Made by a program: the position numbers and the translations under genes
The notes under the pieces: model-generated
What the model saw: only the letters and a program-made list of their open reading frames with translations
Told to the model about the DNA's origin: nothing
Database searches by the model: none
Shown here: positions 11,116 through 22,335 of the stretch, piece after piece
How the letters are laid out: each line of letters begins with the position of its first letter
Numbering within the stretch: the first letter of the stretch is position 1
NCBI RefSeq assembly: GCF_003589595.1
Contig: NW_020653900.1
Coordinates: 913,831 to 977,830, forward strand
Length of the DNA stretch: 64,000 bases
Reading direction: 5' to 3'
DNA from: Hyposmocoma kahamanoa
Taxonomy: Eukaryota > Arthropoda > Insecta > Lepidoptera > Cosmopterigidae

Positions 11116-11399
11116 TTTGGCTCAAAGATTATTAGGAGGATAGCATCCTTTAACAGTTCCAGGCTTGCTGTATCTAAGGATTTTAATGCCATATTTATTT
11201 TAATGAAGCTCTATTATAGGCATATTGGTTGTTGTAAAAAGATAGTGCAGCATTAATAGAACTACGCAAGAATGCTATGAAGTATCCCAGACATTTTATT
11301 CAGCGCAATCAGCTACACTTTCAACCAGAGTTCGAAATTATAAAGTCACTTATTTTGTTTGATAATTGTCATCATAATAATTATTTATAACGCAAGGTA

Positions 11400-11515
11400 T
11401 TAGAAACGTTCATTTCCCCAAACTGGTCTTGTCGGGAATCGAACCTAAGACATCCTCATCTTGCGTGCGCCCACAGTACAAACAGTTGGGCCACAGACGT
11501 AGTTATGAAACAGCC
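11400..11515 (-). repeat. tRNA-like sequence
   Basis: Minus strand shows an A-box-like TGGCCCAACTG and a B box GGTTCGATTCC. The arms are poor and there is no matching acceptor stem, so this is a tRNA-derived repeat rather than a tRNA gene. Confidence 0.5.
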
Positions 11516-12594
11516 ACACAAGCTCGGCTACCAATCCCAGTCTCATATGTAAGGAATTAAAAGTAATCTTGTTCAGTAAATCTATTTGTTATAAGGTCGT
11601 AAACCCTCCTAGGATTTACTAACCAGGATTGTGACCGCAATCTTCCTGCGGCTCCACGTCAAAGTACCAGAGCACGGTCTGTCCTCTTGGGAATCTCTTG
11701 AAATATTAAATTGTACACCTGTCCTAATATCTGTTTTGTTCTGTTGTGTGGTACAAGTAATAAGAGAAAGCAGGGTTTAAAATCTGTTGAAGATTTGTCT
11801 GGAAATAATTATAATATCTGCAAACTTTCAAGAGAGAAAGTTATAAAATTATTTGATAACTTTTTTATACTTATTTAAGGAGAATAATAAAATTTCACAT
11901 TAATATACATATTTTTTTTCGTACATCATTTTATATTTATTACTTTCATATGATAGAAGCACTTGTTAGCACTTGTTCATAGGCGACGGTAACCGCTTTC
12001 CATCAGGTGGGCCGCATGCTTGTTTGCTGCCTACATAAAATAAAAATAAAATTTGGGTTTATGGTTACAACTTTACAAGTGGCTATGTAGGATGTGACTA
12101 AGTGGGTACGATTTATCAAATAAATAATAAATAAATATCATCAAGTTAGGGTGAGCTAATAGAAGAGAAAAGTAAAGCTCGCAAGAAGCATTTGGATGAA
12201 AGCTGGCAAAAACTATACGAAGACATCTTTTTATGGGCAGTTTTTGCAATGTGAACTGTATTCGGACTAAGAGCCTTCTTATATACGTTTAAATTTACTT
12301 ATACCATTTTAACACTTAGACCATCCGCGCAACTCTTTTCACTTAAACCATACAGCTTGTGTTGTGTGGGTGTCAGAATATCTGACAGCCGGCCAAGTGT
12401 CGCGACACTCGTACCGAAATTAATTGGAACTAAAATTGATTTTAGGTTTGCTTACACATGCTTAGACAACAAATAGAAGTTAAACACCAACTAACATTTT
12501 GGTTAACACTGCCAGTACTTACTGGCACAATAAACTTTTCATGGTAATAACCGGGTTTTATTATATCTTTGGATTGTTTATGTGGAGAAAGTAC
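11516..12594. other. Unassigned stretch
   Basis: No recognised gene. A fragment near 11970-12030 (GGTAACCGCTTTCCATCAGGTGGGCC) resembles the end of a widespread insect LINE 3' region but is too short to assign. Confidence 0.4.
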
Positions 12595-12834
12595 AAATGT
12601 TGGGGAGCTTGTGGAGATTTAACCACAGAACAATAAATGCAGGAGAAGTTAGCGTCCGCCGCTTGCCAACTATAGGTCTCGAAAGACATATCTGAGCTCA
12701 GTTTGCCATTTTCGCTTTGTATGATATAGTTGTGTCATTCTTTCGTGCAAATTCTCCGAAATCTTAGAAAACTTCCTCATTGTGCTATTTTGGAGTGCAA
12801 AAATGATAGCAGCACCAAAAATGTGACCCGTGGC

Positions 12835-13120
12835 CATTGACTTACAAATAAATGGACGACGGGTCTAATACAAAAACCACGAAAAAAATGTCCCAAGTCA
12901 ACCTATTTAAACGTAGTGACATGTCAAGGAATATGAAAAAGCTAAAACGTTGAATTTAAATTGTAATGTCATCGCAGTACTGTCTAATTTTGCTTGCTTC
13001 GCTGTCAGTCGAACAAACGAAGACTAGAGCGTGAATGACGCTCTGTATACGATTTCAACGCCTAATAAGTTCGGACACTTTTTAGCGCGGACCCGACGTC
13101 CATATAATTATAAGTAAATG
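12835..13120 (+). mobile_element. MITE-1 copy 1
   Basis: 286-bp element with 31-bp inverted ends beginning CATTGACTTACAA (28 of 31 positions match between the ends). It is flanked by a perfect 8-bp duplication CCCGTGGC (12827-12834 and 13121-13128). No coding capacity. The 8-bp duplication and CA...TG ends fit the hAT or P superfamilies. The third base pair of the right end carries a substitution (AAATG for CAATG). Confidence 0.9.
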
Positions 13121-13377
13121 CCCGTGGCGGTATCACATATCATCGGAAAGCTTTATTTGAATACATTTTCAATTTTCTGTTTATCGAAATAGTTTTTTTG
13201 TTACAAGAAACGAAAGTAAAGCTTACACCCGTGCAATGTGATCGCTTCTTGTTTGGAGAACTAAACCAATACCTCCAATTCGCAGTCATTCAGAAATTAA
13301 CCGCTAGATGGCAGCACATTGATTGAAATTTCAATTTAATATCAAAACGTCGTAACTTGTAATAATAGGTATTGATG

Positions 13378-13603
13378 AAATAAATAAATAACGCACACAC
13401 TCAACATAGCCCCGCACTAGGGAAACCCTGTGTCGCAGGTGCCATGAACACACACATAGACAACCACAAATTACACCCAAACTCACGAGAGAAATAAATG
13501 TAAGCTATACAAACATTTCTCCCGGCCCGGGAATCGAACCTGGGACCTCTGCGTGGCAGTCCGGCATGGTAACCGTTCGGCCACGGAGGCAATAATGGCA
13601 GTT
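13378..13603 (-). mobile_element. SINE-1 copy 1 (tRNA-derived)
   Basis: Minus strand holds a 72-base tRNA-like head (13519-13590) with A box TGGCCGAACGG and B box GGTTCGATTCC. The SINE body (TTTCTCTCGTGAGTTTGGGTG, GCACC/ACAGGGTTTCCCTAGTGCGGGG) and a (TTAT)n tail follow. TATTGATG flanks it at 13370-13377 and 13604-13611 as a target duplication. It needs a LINE partner to move and encodes no protein. Confidence 0.9.
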
Positions 13604-13794
13604 TATTGATGGTGTTGAACTTTCAATGATATCATTCAATTCTACAGGGTAAAATTTAAATTATATTAACAATCCAGAATTTGTTATTTCTTTATAAATT
13701 TGAAACTACGACCAATCAATATTAAGATTTTGTAGTGTTTCAAGTTATGGCGAAATCGGTACTGATGGTAATCGAAGCTTAATGCACTTCCATC

Positions 13795-13935
13795 GTTTTA
13801 TTTCTTCCGTGGATTTAACCTTCACTAGATTTGTGGTGTAGATAGCGATGTAATTTACTTCTACTTTTATTGACATGGATTTCTGCAAAGTTACCCCTGA
13901 ATCTTTGATACTTGATATAAATAAATTTAAATTAT
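13795..13935 (-). repeat. Diverged copy of the 3.5-kb foldback family
   Basis: Inverted relative to 3540-3640. Shared words are GTTAAAT, AGTAAATTA, CCATGT(C/T)AATAAAA and a GTTAC(C/T)...CAG block. Confidence 0.55.
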
Positions 13936-14137
13936 AAATGCAGATTTCGATTAGGCGCTTGACGAGAGCAGCTTGCGGACGATCGGGTATGTGGGCGGAG
14001 CGAATGTGTGACTTGTTTTAAAGTCTATTCTTAATTACTGAAAAGAGGCCAAATCAAAAGTCTGAAAAATAAACGGAATATATATAACCAACTAATGTGA
14101 CAGCTGGAAGCGAAATATATATGTAATGAGTATTGCA

Positions 14138-14265
14138 AGTAGAGTTCCAGCAGCAGTAGCGTTTGTGAAAGAGAACATTACTGTGTTCCGGTTTTGAAGG
14201 GTGGGGTATAAGGTACAGACACATGTAACTTGTCAACTTATGTCTCAGTGTGCTCCGATCCCAAA
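14138..14265 (+). repeat. Family A, internally deleted
   Basis: GCAGTAGCGTTTGTGAAAGAG is joined directly to CATTACTGTGTTCCGGTTTTGAAGGG, then CATGTAACTTGTCAACTTATGTCTCAG. The middle and 3' part are missing. Confidence 0.7.
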
Positions 14266-14289
14266 GTAAGTAACTAAAGCACTTGTGTT

Positions 14290-14380
14290 ATAGAAATTGA
14301 AAATAACCAGTGTATCACAAACACCCAGACCCGAGACCTGACCGGGGATCGAACGCGGGAACTCAAAGATGGATCACTAT
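14290..14380 (-). repeat. Possible tRNA-derived SINE end
   Basis: Minus strand has GCGTTCGATCCCC, a B-box-like word, in a GC-richer patch. No convincing A box, so this is weak. Confidence 0.3.
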
Positions 14381-14639
14381 AGTGGCACTGTTACTGTTAT
14401 GGATAAGAGTGTTGTTTACAACTTACCATTTAACACAATTTTTTAACTTTTTGCAGTTTCATGAGGATTGAAGTGGCCGTCAAGTAAGCCGAAGTAGTTT
14501 AATGCTCTCTTAACGTGTCTTTAGTGCGATTGGTAAGACTGCGCCGAAGCAGCGATTAATTGCGAAATAATTGCGTTCGTTTGATCCCTTGCTGTATCAG
14601 TATTTCTAAAGCTTCAGTTATGAAATTAATGTATAAGAT

Positions 14640-14966
14640 ATTTAAAATCGGTTCTCACTACTCAAAGTGTATTGAGAGAAAAACGCCTTGATTTATAGAA
14701 TAGCAAAATCAACCATTAAAATAATTGCACATTATGCTAAAATTTAAGCGCTATTTATAAAAATGAATATTCATGCGTGAACAGACACCCTTAGAGCTGG
14801 ATGATTTTCTTCCAAATTAAATGGGACTACTACGGAGGTACCATCTTTCCAACAAAAAAAGAATCATGAAAATCGGTTCTCAAATACCGAAGTTATCGCG
14901 TAACATACAAAGAAAACGTACAATTGAATTGAGAACCTCCTCCTTTTTTCAAGTCGGTTAAAAACA
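14640..14966 (+). repeat. Family D repeat, shorter copy
   Basis: Begins at AATCGGTTCTCACTACTCAAAGT and ends at TTCAAGTCGGTTAAAAA. It matches the last two thirds of the 4.1-kb copy. Confidence 0.8.
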
Positions 14967-15132
14967 GGATTATTTGTAAGATCCTTGATAGAAAAAAAAT
15001 CCGAAGTTATGTTTAAAATAATTAATCAATAAGTTTTTGGATAATAATAAAACATCCTTTATATAACGTATATTCCGTACATTTTCAAAATATGTATTTG
15101 TTTTAGTACAAAGGAAATACATAAATAAAAAG

Positions 15133-15250
15133 TAGCAGTAGCGCTCCTTGTAAAAGAGTTCATCCAGGGAAGTACTGCAACCTTATTTACCTATTTCTAC
15201 TGCTAAGCAGTAATTTCAGCATTACTGTGTTCCGGTTTTGAAGGAGGACG
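15133..15250 (+). repeat. Family A, first third
   Basis: AGTAGCAGTAGCGCTCCTTG through CGGTTTTGAAGG. The remaining two thirds are absent. Confidence 0.75.
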
Positions 15251-15535
15251 TGGAGGTTGTGTACTAGGGCTTACACACGGCTTTAAAAACATACGCCACA
15301 CGTGCGTACATACTCGGAGTGCAAAGAATACCGAAAACCGATTAGCGCCAGAAGCTCGGTGCCCTCTTAATTTACACCGCTGTGTGATTTTGCTACGAGA
15401 AAGCCTACGCCACCGCCGTAGATCCTCTACGTCAGACTAGGTTGTTTACAAGATCATAATAGGCCTTGAAACGTAGTCGTTTTGAATTGATGTGTATACG
15501 CTAATGCTCAATTTCCGTCAGTCGCGTAGAGCCTA

Positions 15536-16044
15536 ATGGCGGGTACAGACTTACGAAATGTAACACGCAATGAAAGAATTTGCCGTCCACATTGTCGCAA
15601 TGTATCATGCAATGTAACAGAATTGCCATAGTGTAGACGCCTTGCGCGCTCGAGCAGAGCATTTGAACTCGTGCACACCACGATCCGCCATTTGTCGGTT
15701 TTTTCGCCGAATATAGAGGAGCGCACAGTATTATGCACGGAGGGCCAGTGTGGACGGGTTGTGTGTCTGTACTGTAGAACGCGCGAGAATAATGGAGGAA
15801 GAAGACACAACAACAGCTACGGCAGAGGCTACACTTGAATATTACTATTAATAATGAAGCACCGACAATCATCGTTGCCAGTGTTCATCACGTTCCATTT
15901 TCTTCGCGTGTTCTTGGCAGACTGAGCTATGTTCGCCAGATGCGAGTAAGTCATGCTCGGTTCGTGCGCGCGCTGCGGCCACACTAATGAAATGCTCCTT
16001 TCATGTTACATTGCATGTTACGTTACAGCAGTCTGTACCCACCT
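15536..16044. mobile_element. Family L element with inverted ends
   Basis: The left end TGGCGGGTACAGACTTACG and the inverted right end GGTGGGTACAGACTGCTG pair over about 50 bp with mismatches, including CAATG-containing blocks further in. TAA and TTA flank the ends, so a TA or three-base duplication is possible, as in PIF/Harbinger or mariner-type elements. The 123-codon minus-strand frame inside shows no transposase motif. It is probably a non-autonomous element. Confidence 0.65.
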
Positions 16045-16186
16045 TAATATATCATATCGTCTTGTCTTATGAAATTAGTAATTGAGGCATGATATAAATT
16101 ATGGCGCTAGTTTATCTAAATCAACAACATTTCCACTCAACTTCGAATTAACGAAACGTTTTAGCATTTTATTCATTTGCTTAGAA

Positions 16187-16318
16187 GCAGTAGAGCTTCT
16201 TGTGAAAGATTTCGTCCAGGAAAGTACTGCCATTGCGCCTGTTTTTTTGCCGCCAAGCATTGCTGCGTTTCGGTTTTGAAAGATTAGGGTGCTGGTGAAA
16301 TTATTACAGGCACACATC
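16187..16318 (+). repeat. Family A, first half
   Basis: GCAGTAGAGCTTCTTGTGAAAG to GGTGCTGGTGAAATTATTACAGG, then directly joined to a family G-like end (TCGAGTACATAGCCAGAAATACA, 16317-16345). Confidence 0.75.
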
Positions 16319-16349
16319 GAGTACATAGCCAGAAATACACACAAAATAA

Positions 16350-17664
16350 GGGTCATACATTCCTGGTAATTCATCAGTGATTCATCACTAATTATCAGGG
16401 ATCCGAATAAGTAGAGTTTTTTCACCTAAACTTCGAGGAACATAGACAGAAAATGGAGACTGCCTTACGACAACATTTTTAGGTTCTGGACCTGTACGGG
16501 ATTCGGGGAATCACTTAAGTACATTAAAAATTGACGTAATTGGGTACACTACATTTATCTTAACTTTACGACACGGGTCGGATCAGCGATATTGCGCAAA
16601 TTGGACTTTTTTCACGATACCTCTCTAAAAAAATGGTTATCGAGAGATCCTGTTGTCCTAATTAAATATTGTCATATCACATTTTACCATAAATCTAATA
16701 GTTTAGTAGGAAAAAAAGTCTATTTTTTGTATGGGACCGTATCTTTAGTGTCCTTTCGTTGTATAGTCTTAGTCGATCCAGTCTTGGAATCACCACAGAT
16801 GTATTATTAGACCTATCTTTTATAGATTTGCATACTAAACGCGGGTCGCCACGTTTTATATCCTACATGTTTTGTCATGATGTCGGGTAGCCTTGGTTCA
16901 ATGTAATGTCAATTCTCATATGCGACAAAGTCTCATGCTTGATAATATGATAACATAGAGATATAGGGATTTATAATTGCGCTATGCATACTACAATTAT
17001 CCTTAAACCTTCTACGTGTCTCGACCGACACCACACGTAAACCCGAGAACCACATGGTGGTAGGATCCTCTCATCAGACGGGCACACCTGTTGCCAAGAG
17101 CGACGCGCAGAAGGTTGGGGCCCTGAGGCCCTCCACTTTCCCCTTAGATCAACCCAAACCTCCAGCAAGATACAATAATATTTTCATGTATATCTCAATA
17201 TTACCATATCTCTTTATTAGTCCAAATACTCACCAAATTAGAAAACACTTCACCATTTGCTTCGCACTAACTACACTTCCTCTCACCTTTTTTTTACTGC
17301 AAAACCAATCTCTCCTTTTTCTCTAACGTTCTTTTCCTTCTAAAACATTCATCCTTCCCCCCATTCCTCCCTCTGTGTTGCCATTTTTAGCATTTCGTTC
17401 AGAAAAAATATAGGCACTCACCAGTAGCTGTCAGTCGCGATCGTACGCGACAACGCGCGCCCAAACCTCCCTATTCACTATTTATGTTACACATTATCTG
17501 ACGTGTATGTGTCCCACCACTGTGCGTCGAAAAGTTAAGATAAATATAGTGTACCTGCCTGTTCCGAATTACGTCAATTTTTAATGTTCTTAAGTGATTT
17601 CCCGAATCTCGAAAAGGTCCAGGACTTAAAAAATATCGTCGTAAGGCAGTCTCCTTTTTGTGTC
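16350..17664. other. Unassigned stretch
   Basis: No recognised gene. A GC-richer patch at 17000-17160 has an open frame (ORF from 17054) with TGTPVAKSDAQKV and PLDQPKPP. This could be a retroelement piece but I do not recognise it. 17270-17390 is pyrimidine-rich. Confidence 0.4.
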
Positions 17665-17670
17665 TATATT

Positions 17671-17884
17671 AAACTGCCTCCGTGGCCGAACGGTTACCAT
17701 GCCGGACTGCCACGCAGAGGTCTCAGGTTCGATTCCCGGGGCGGGAGAAATAGTTGTATGGCCTACAATTATTTCTCTCGTGAGTTTGGGTGTAATTTGT
17801 GGTTGTCTACGTATGAGTCCATGGCACCCGCGACACGGTTTCCCCAGTGCGGGGCTTTGTTGAGTGTGTGCGTTATTTATTATT
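17671..17884 (+). mobile_element. SINE-1 copy 2
   Basis: Full-length: head GCCTCCGTGGCCGAACGG, B box GGTTCGATTCCC, body through CAGTGCGGGGCTTTG, and tail TTATTTATTATT. TATATT occurs on both sides (17665-17670, 17885-17890) as a probable short target duplication. Confidence 0.9.
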
Positions 17885-17929
17885 TATATTCCTCGAAGTT
17901 TAGGTAAAAAAACTGTACCTATTCCGATC

Positions 17930-18117
17930 CCTGTTAATTATAAATGTCAACTCTCGTTTGCACTGAAATATGGACAGCGTCAACGATTGAATATTCTGTA
18001 TTTATTGTAATAAAGATAATATTTTTATCAATGGCGTGCTGTTCCATTCGGTAGTGTGGGGAAAACAAAAAAAACATCTAATTACAAAACGAACGGAATC
18101 AAATTTCATCAGTAATT
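17930..18117 (-). repeat. Family G fragment
   Basis: Inverted: CAACTCTCGTTTGCACTGAAATA, ATTCTGTATTTATTGTAATAAAGATAATA and CTAATTACAAAACGAACGGAATCA match the family G interior. It is interrupted by the LINE end at 18118. Confidence 0.7.
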
Positions 18118-18415
18118 CAAAGTCAAAGTCAAATTCAAAGTCAAAGTCAAAGATTATTTATTCCATAGGTAAAATAAATTTACACTTGAAATCGTCACAT
18201 TTAAGCTACTGCTCGTTCACTACGCTGACCTCCCTGAGAAGAACGAGCAAGAAACTCTAGGGATTGCTCTTTTCAAATAAACTTAAATCCTATGGAGTAC
18301 ACTTTGAATCAAATTTGTGTGGATTCTGGAGCCGTGTCGTCTTTCCATACATCTTTATCAAACATGTAGTCTTCAATTTTGTAATATGATTTTTCGATCA
18401 AAATATTTTTAATGT
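18118..18415 (-). mobile_element. Jockey/Daphne-like LINE, 3' end only
   Basis: Tail (TTTGAC)n with one variant unit, 3' UTR and last codons as in the 8.8-kb copy, and very similar to it. AGTAATT lies just outside both ends and may be the target duplication. Confidence 0.75.
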
Positions 18416-18439
18416 AGTTTTATTAAATAAGTAATTGTT

Positions 18440-18530
18440 GAAAGTGGCACTGCAAGTGTTATAGACAGGCGTGTAACTTACCATCAGGCACACGCCTGTT
18501 TCGACCCGTCACTTAGTACAAAAAAAAAAC
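18440..18530 (+). repeat. Family A, last third
   Basis: AGTGGCACTGCAAGTGTTATAGACAGGCG through CGACCCGTCACTTAGTA. Confidence 0.75.
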
Positions 18531-19684
18531 TGGTATCGTTTATAAAAGGCCTGTCAGTTTTTTCCGACTAGGCGCTTCGCTAAGTTCCCTTGACATAGTA
18601 AAACACAGTTAAGCAGTAGTTATCTATTACACTGCCATAACGAAACGGCATGTTCAGTATCATGTAAATGACGCGAGTCAATATGGCAAGTTCACTAGGT
18701 TATTGAATTAAAAAATAACCAGATTAATAACCAATGTCCAGATAAAAGCGAGAAAGGTCCCTCGTCGCCATGACAAAGAGTGCAATTTGCATTTCTGTTT
18801 TAAAATAAAGAACTGATACTGTAAGGGTAACATCTATAGAAAGTGGTGTTATTTGTTTTGGGGGAAAATAAAATAGCGCTCAAATTGTTCATGCGTTAAG
18901 GATGATAAACCCTTTCTTATCAGCTACATCATGCCTGCCAAGCTGACGCGACAGCACTTAACTAAGTAGAACAAACGTTACGTCAGTGCATACCTTACTA
19001 TGCTAGACTATTACTGTATATTATGTGTGCTAAGATGTAGACCTAATATACAGTACAGATATCTATATAAATCTAGTTTCAGATATTTGTAATTTAGAAC
19101 TTGCTGTAGTTGTGTTAGGCGAAATGAAGTTTTTGAACTTATAGACCCAAATAACTGACAACTCGTTTAAATTACTGACTGACTAGGTTAATAGTGACGA
19201 AGCGTGAAAATTTTTCTTGGTAAAGCTGAAGTTTAACTTTTTGAAGAAACAAAAAACACTTGTAACAAAAACATCTTTTCTCTCTAATAAGGTGTCTTGA
19301 CGTCATTTAAATACGTTTACTTCTTCTTTCACTAGTTAACTTATTCTACATATAAAATAGCCACAGTTTTTAAAGTAATTTACTACATTTTTTGCTGCCC
19401 GTCGCGATCGAAAGTTTGATAACAAACAAAGAACAAACATTCATTAATGCTAAGTGTTGGTATTTTAATTCCAATCTACTAATCTCTAATTCTTTACGTA
19501 GCCCTAATAAAAGGAACACCCAAACAGATATTGCAAATAATATAACAATGTTTGTCGTTAAAATTCTAAAATTAAAATTTTAAAGCGATTCTGACATTTA
19601 AAGAAATCGGTCTTTAAATGTAAACTGTAACTGGTTGGAATAACGTTTAAATTTACGCGAACACCATTGGACTGTAACCCGATA
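18531..19684. other. Unassigned stretch
   Basis: AT-rich, no recognised gene or repeat. Confidence 0.4.
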
Positions 19685-20243
19685 AAGGCGATTAACACAG
19701 TGCACCGCGCCCTGCGACGGTACGCGGGACGCGGAATCACGCGCGCGGTAGCGGACACGCAACGCTGCGTCAACGCGCGGTTCAATCTGCGCGGAAGCAG
19801 CGGTCTAGCCACTCAAAGTACTCGCTTCGTAGTTGATCGCCGCAGTGATTGCACATGTATAGCCACTCAAAGTACTCGCTTCGTAGTTGATCACCGCAGT
19901 GATTGCACATGTAGCTGAGATCCTTCTATGACAAGAATGGTTAATAATACAGAACCCATCCAGGGCGCTACAATTATAATGTCGATTGTTTTTGTTTACT
20001 CAAATAAAAAGACACCGAAGATAACATTCAACTTCATTACAAAGAAAATCTGTGCGGTATTGCGGAGCGCAGTGTGCTATACCCTGCGGTTCGCCGCAGC
20101 CCTCCGCGCGGGGGCGCGGTAATACCGCGGCCTCCGCGCAGATTAAACCGCGCGTTGATGCAGATCTGCGTCTCCGTTACCGCGCGCGTGATTCCGCGTC
20201 CCGCGCACCGTCGCGGGGTGCGGTGCAGTGTGTTAATCGCCTT
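19685..20243. mobile_element. Family K: GC-rich foldback element
   Basis: An end starting AAGGCGATTAACAC (19685) recurs inverted at 20243. The arms are about 110 bp, highly GC-rich and about 85-90% alike by eye (CGCGGAATCACGCGCGCGGTA is shared). The interior is a 54-bp tandem duplication and an AT-rich stretch. The GC content contrasts strongly with the flanks. No transposase is encoded, and no clear target duplication was seen. Confidence 0.75.
19807..19914. repeat. 54-bp tandem duplication inside family K
   Basis: Units 19807-19860 and 19861-19914 differ by one base. They start AGCCACTCAAAGTACTCGC and end GATTGCACATGTA. The near-identity suggests a recent duplication. Confidence 0.95.
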
Positions 20244-20624
20244 AGTTCGGCCTTTCGACCAACATTTCTATGCGGGGGAATTTTGTAAATATGTGCGTGT
20301 ATTTTGATGGGCGCGCGTAGATTTCTAGCTGGCTTGGCTTGCGATGCACGCTGTGATTGGTTGAGATCCATCGGAATGGGTTACTATGTATTTATTACTG
20401 AATATTCTGAATATAAGTTTTTTAAGTAGTGAGGTATGCGCGCTGTCTAGTACAAGCTTTTGATAATACGTGGAAAATTTTAGGCAAGCCGGTGAGAAGC
20501 AAGTTATATGGGCATGTTGAACAAGCAACCTACTTTAGTTTTTTGAAGTGCGTTCGAGTAAACATATGTTTGTATGTGTAATGTTTGGCCGGACACAGTG
20601 AACTTATTTTATAACCATACGGGC

Positions 20625-21035
20625 AAGCGCCTGGGTTTTAACCCGGCGCTTTAGTAATTCTGTTTTTTATCTGGTTAAAACCCATTAACGCCCGCAGTCG
20701 AAGGCAAAAATTGTTTACAACTAAATATTTATAAATCGAGTTTTGTTCAAATGCAATGATGTATCATCATTACATTTGAACATTACAAAATGTTCATTGC
20801 TTACTTACATATTTTGCCTTTCTATTGAATCGATTCGCTTGAAAATCTCTTTTAAATGACCCGACAAACTAGTTATTGCATACAGTTGAATCGATTTTCA
20901 TAAAAATCGAATCGTAATGTGCTTCTCTAGTAGTAGGAGCCCACAGGATTGCAAAGTGCGTATTATATCGAGTTGCATTAATTTCGTCACTTTTTTCATC
21001 GACTTTTTTCTAGTAAGTATGGAATTATACCAAAG
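20625..21035 (+). repeat. Family H copy 1
   Basis: GGTTAAAACCCATTAACGCCC, TTTCTATTGAATCGATTCG, AAGTATGGAATTAT and intermediate words are shared in order with 54670-55005. Contains a short palindrome, ATGATGTATCATCAT. Confidence 0.7.
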
Positions 21036-21339
21036 TCCATTTTATTTTACGCGTACAAGTTTATGTCAACTTCAAACTGCGTTTTCACCAGGGCTTACAT
21101 TACTTAAGAGTTACTACGTAAAAGATACGTCATTCTTATACAAATCGAGAATACCTGCGCTATAATAACCTACTAAATCTGATTAATGAAACCAGGCGCT
21201 CACTACAAGAGGAAAACGAAACTTAAGCACGCGCTCAGAGAGGTGAAAATAACGTTGCCCGCCGTGTGCAGTCGCGCGGAGCCGAATGCTCATAAATGAA
21301 ACAATTATAAGAGCGCTTGTGCCGACGTTGGTACACTCA

Positions 21340-21400
21340 GCGGTAGGCACTTATTACATAACCTTGAGCGAGTGACGGAGCCCTGACCAGGGTTCGAAAT
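21340..21400 (+). repeat. Small retroelement fragment
   Basis: ATAACCTTGAGCGAGTGACGGAGCCCTGACC matches the segment at 40395-40430, which lies in a longer GC-rich retroelement piece. Confidence 0.55.
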
Positions 21401-21654
21401 GATCGAGATATTTATGTTCTTTGATTATTATCCGATATTTATTCATGCTGATTTATAGTTTCAACTCTTTATTTTTAACTAAAATTGACAAAAATCTCTA
21501 GCAAAACGATTTTGGTTTGAAATTAACATTTGACACGTCTCCGATACAAACACATGTCACGACATTGCTAGCGGTAGCATTTTATTGTTTCAATTAATTT
21601 TATAAATATCGAACTAATTCTTTTATTTAATTAAACGGACGTTAGACCGCTACC

Positions 21655-21892
21655 TAGCTCTAGAGTAAACATAGGACTACGATGGAACATGTTCGCCCAG
21701 AAGATGCCTATTCACTCGTTTCTTAAAGATGCTTGGACTATATGTGCTCGGAAACAGTCTACTCCTGGGCTGTCCGCATAATAAAAGATGATGAAAAGCG
21801 CTTAGTACGTCTGAAGTAAATATCGACCACAAAAGGGGGCGCCATGACATTAAATTATTTTTTTGTGAAATGACTCTACCAGTTTGTACCAA
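21655..21892 (-). pseudogene. LINE ORF2 C-terminal fragment
   Basis: A minus-strand frame of 71 codons ends YSPSIFKKRVNRHLLGEHVPS. The FKxRVNRHLLG motif is typical of the extreme C-terminus of an insect LINE reverse transcriptase and is also present at 37.8 and 58.9 kb. The catalytic domains are absent. The Met start is not meaningful. Confidence 0.55.
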
Positions 21893-22135
21893 TATGAAAC
21901 AGAAAAATTTCTTTCAATCCAGCTTGACTCGAACCAACGCAACGTCTTCTAGCAAACCGCGCCAGACGCTATATCAACTAAGCCACGCAACAAACCAGCG
22001 AACCTCACGAATTTTTCTACGTGCTTGTTCTAGATCTTTGTTTTTAGTTTTTTAACGGCTTTTTTGCCGTAGCGCCATCTGTGAGAAATATATTTCTTCA
22101 CTCAGCCAGCTAACTTTACAGCTACCAGCAGCTGA
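21860..22135 (-). repeat. SINE-2, tRNA-like core and upstream body
   Basis: Inverted order: AAATGACTCTACCAGTTTGTA end, B-box region TTGACTCGAACCAACGC, A-box region TCAACTAAGCCACGCAAC, then CACGAATTTTTCTACGTGCTTG and TAGCGCCATCT. The sequence beyond it (to 22135) resembles the region upstream of the 26.5-kb copy. Confidence 0.7.
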
Positions 22136-22194
22136 CTGGAGATGTTGCTTTGATAATTGTACCTAATTAAGTTTATTTAACGTCAGGATGATTC

Positions 22195-22330
22195 ACCACC
22201 ATGAAATTATTATTTTTTAATTACTCCACTAGTTTGTTATAATTATTAATACAAACATCGAACACTTACAAAAAATTCCTTCGATCAGGCTGAATTTGAA
22301 TCAACGTCTTCATTTTCTTCATTGATGACG
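22195..22330 (-). repeat. SINE-2 fragment
   Basis: ACTCCACTAGTTTGTTATAATTATTAATACAAACATCGAACACTTACAAAAAATTCC and a decayed B-box region. The A-box half is missing. Confidence 0.65.
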
Positions 22331-22335
22331 ATGAA

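Larger units (their letters stand above)
12595..13745. repeat. Family M repeat, split by MITE-1 and SINE-1
   Basis: The pieces at 12595-12826, 13129-13369 and 13612-13745 align in order with 32560-33215. Shared landmarks are CGCCATTTT...GCTTTGT, CTAGATGGCAGCACATTGATTGAAATTTCAAT and ATTTGTTA...AGTGTTTCAA. The two later insertions are marked by target duplications, which shows family M was there first. Confidence 0.75.

Noticed and set aside
13401..13592. Short protein PPWPNGYHAGLPRRGPRFDS
   Set aside because: This is the translation of the SINE-1 tRNA-like head and body; the same frame appears at 17584 and in part at 35450.
15501..15872. 123- and 101-codon minus-strand frames
   Set aside because: They lie inside the inverted-end element L, overlap each other in different frames, and show no transposase or other motif.
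16099..16425. 108-codon minus-strand frame
   Set aside because: Antisense of a family A fragment plus a family G end.
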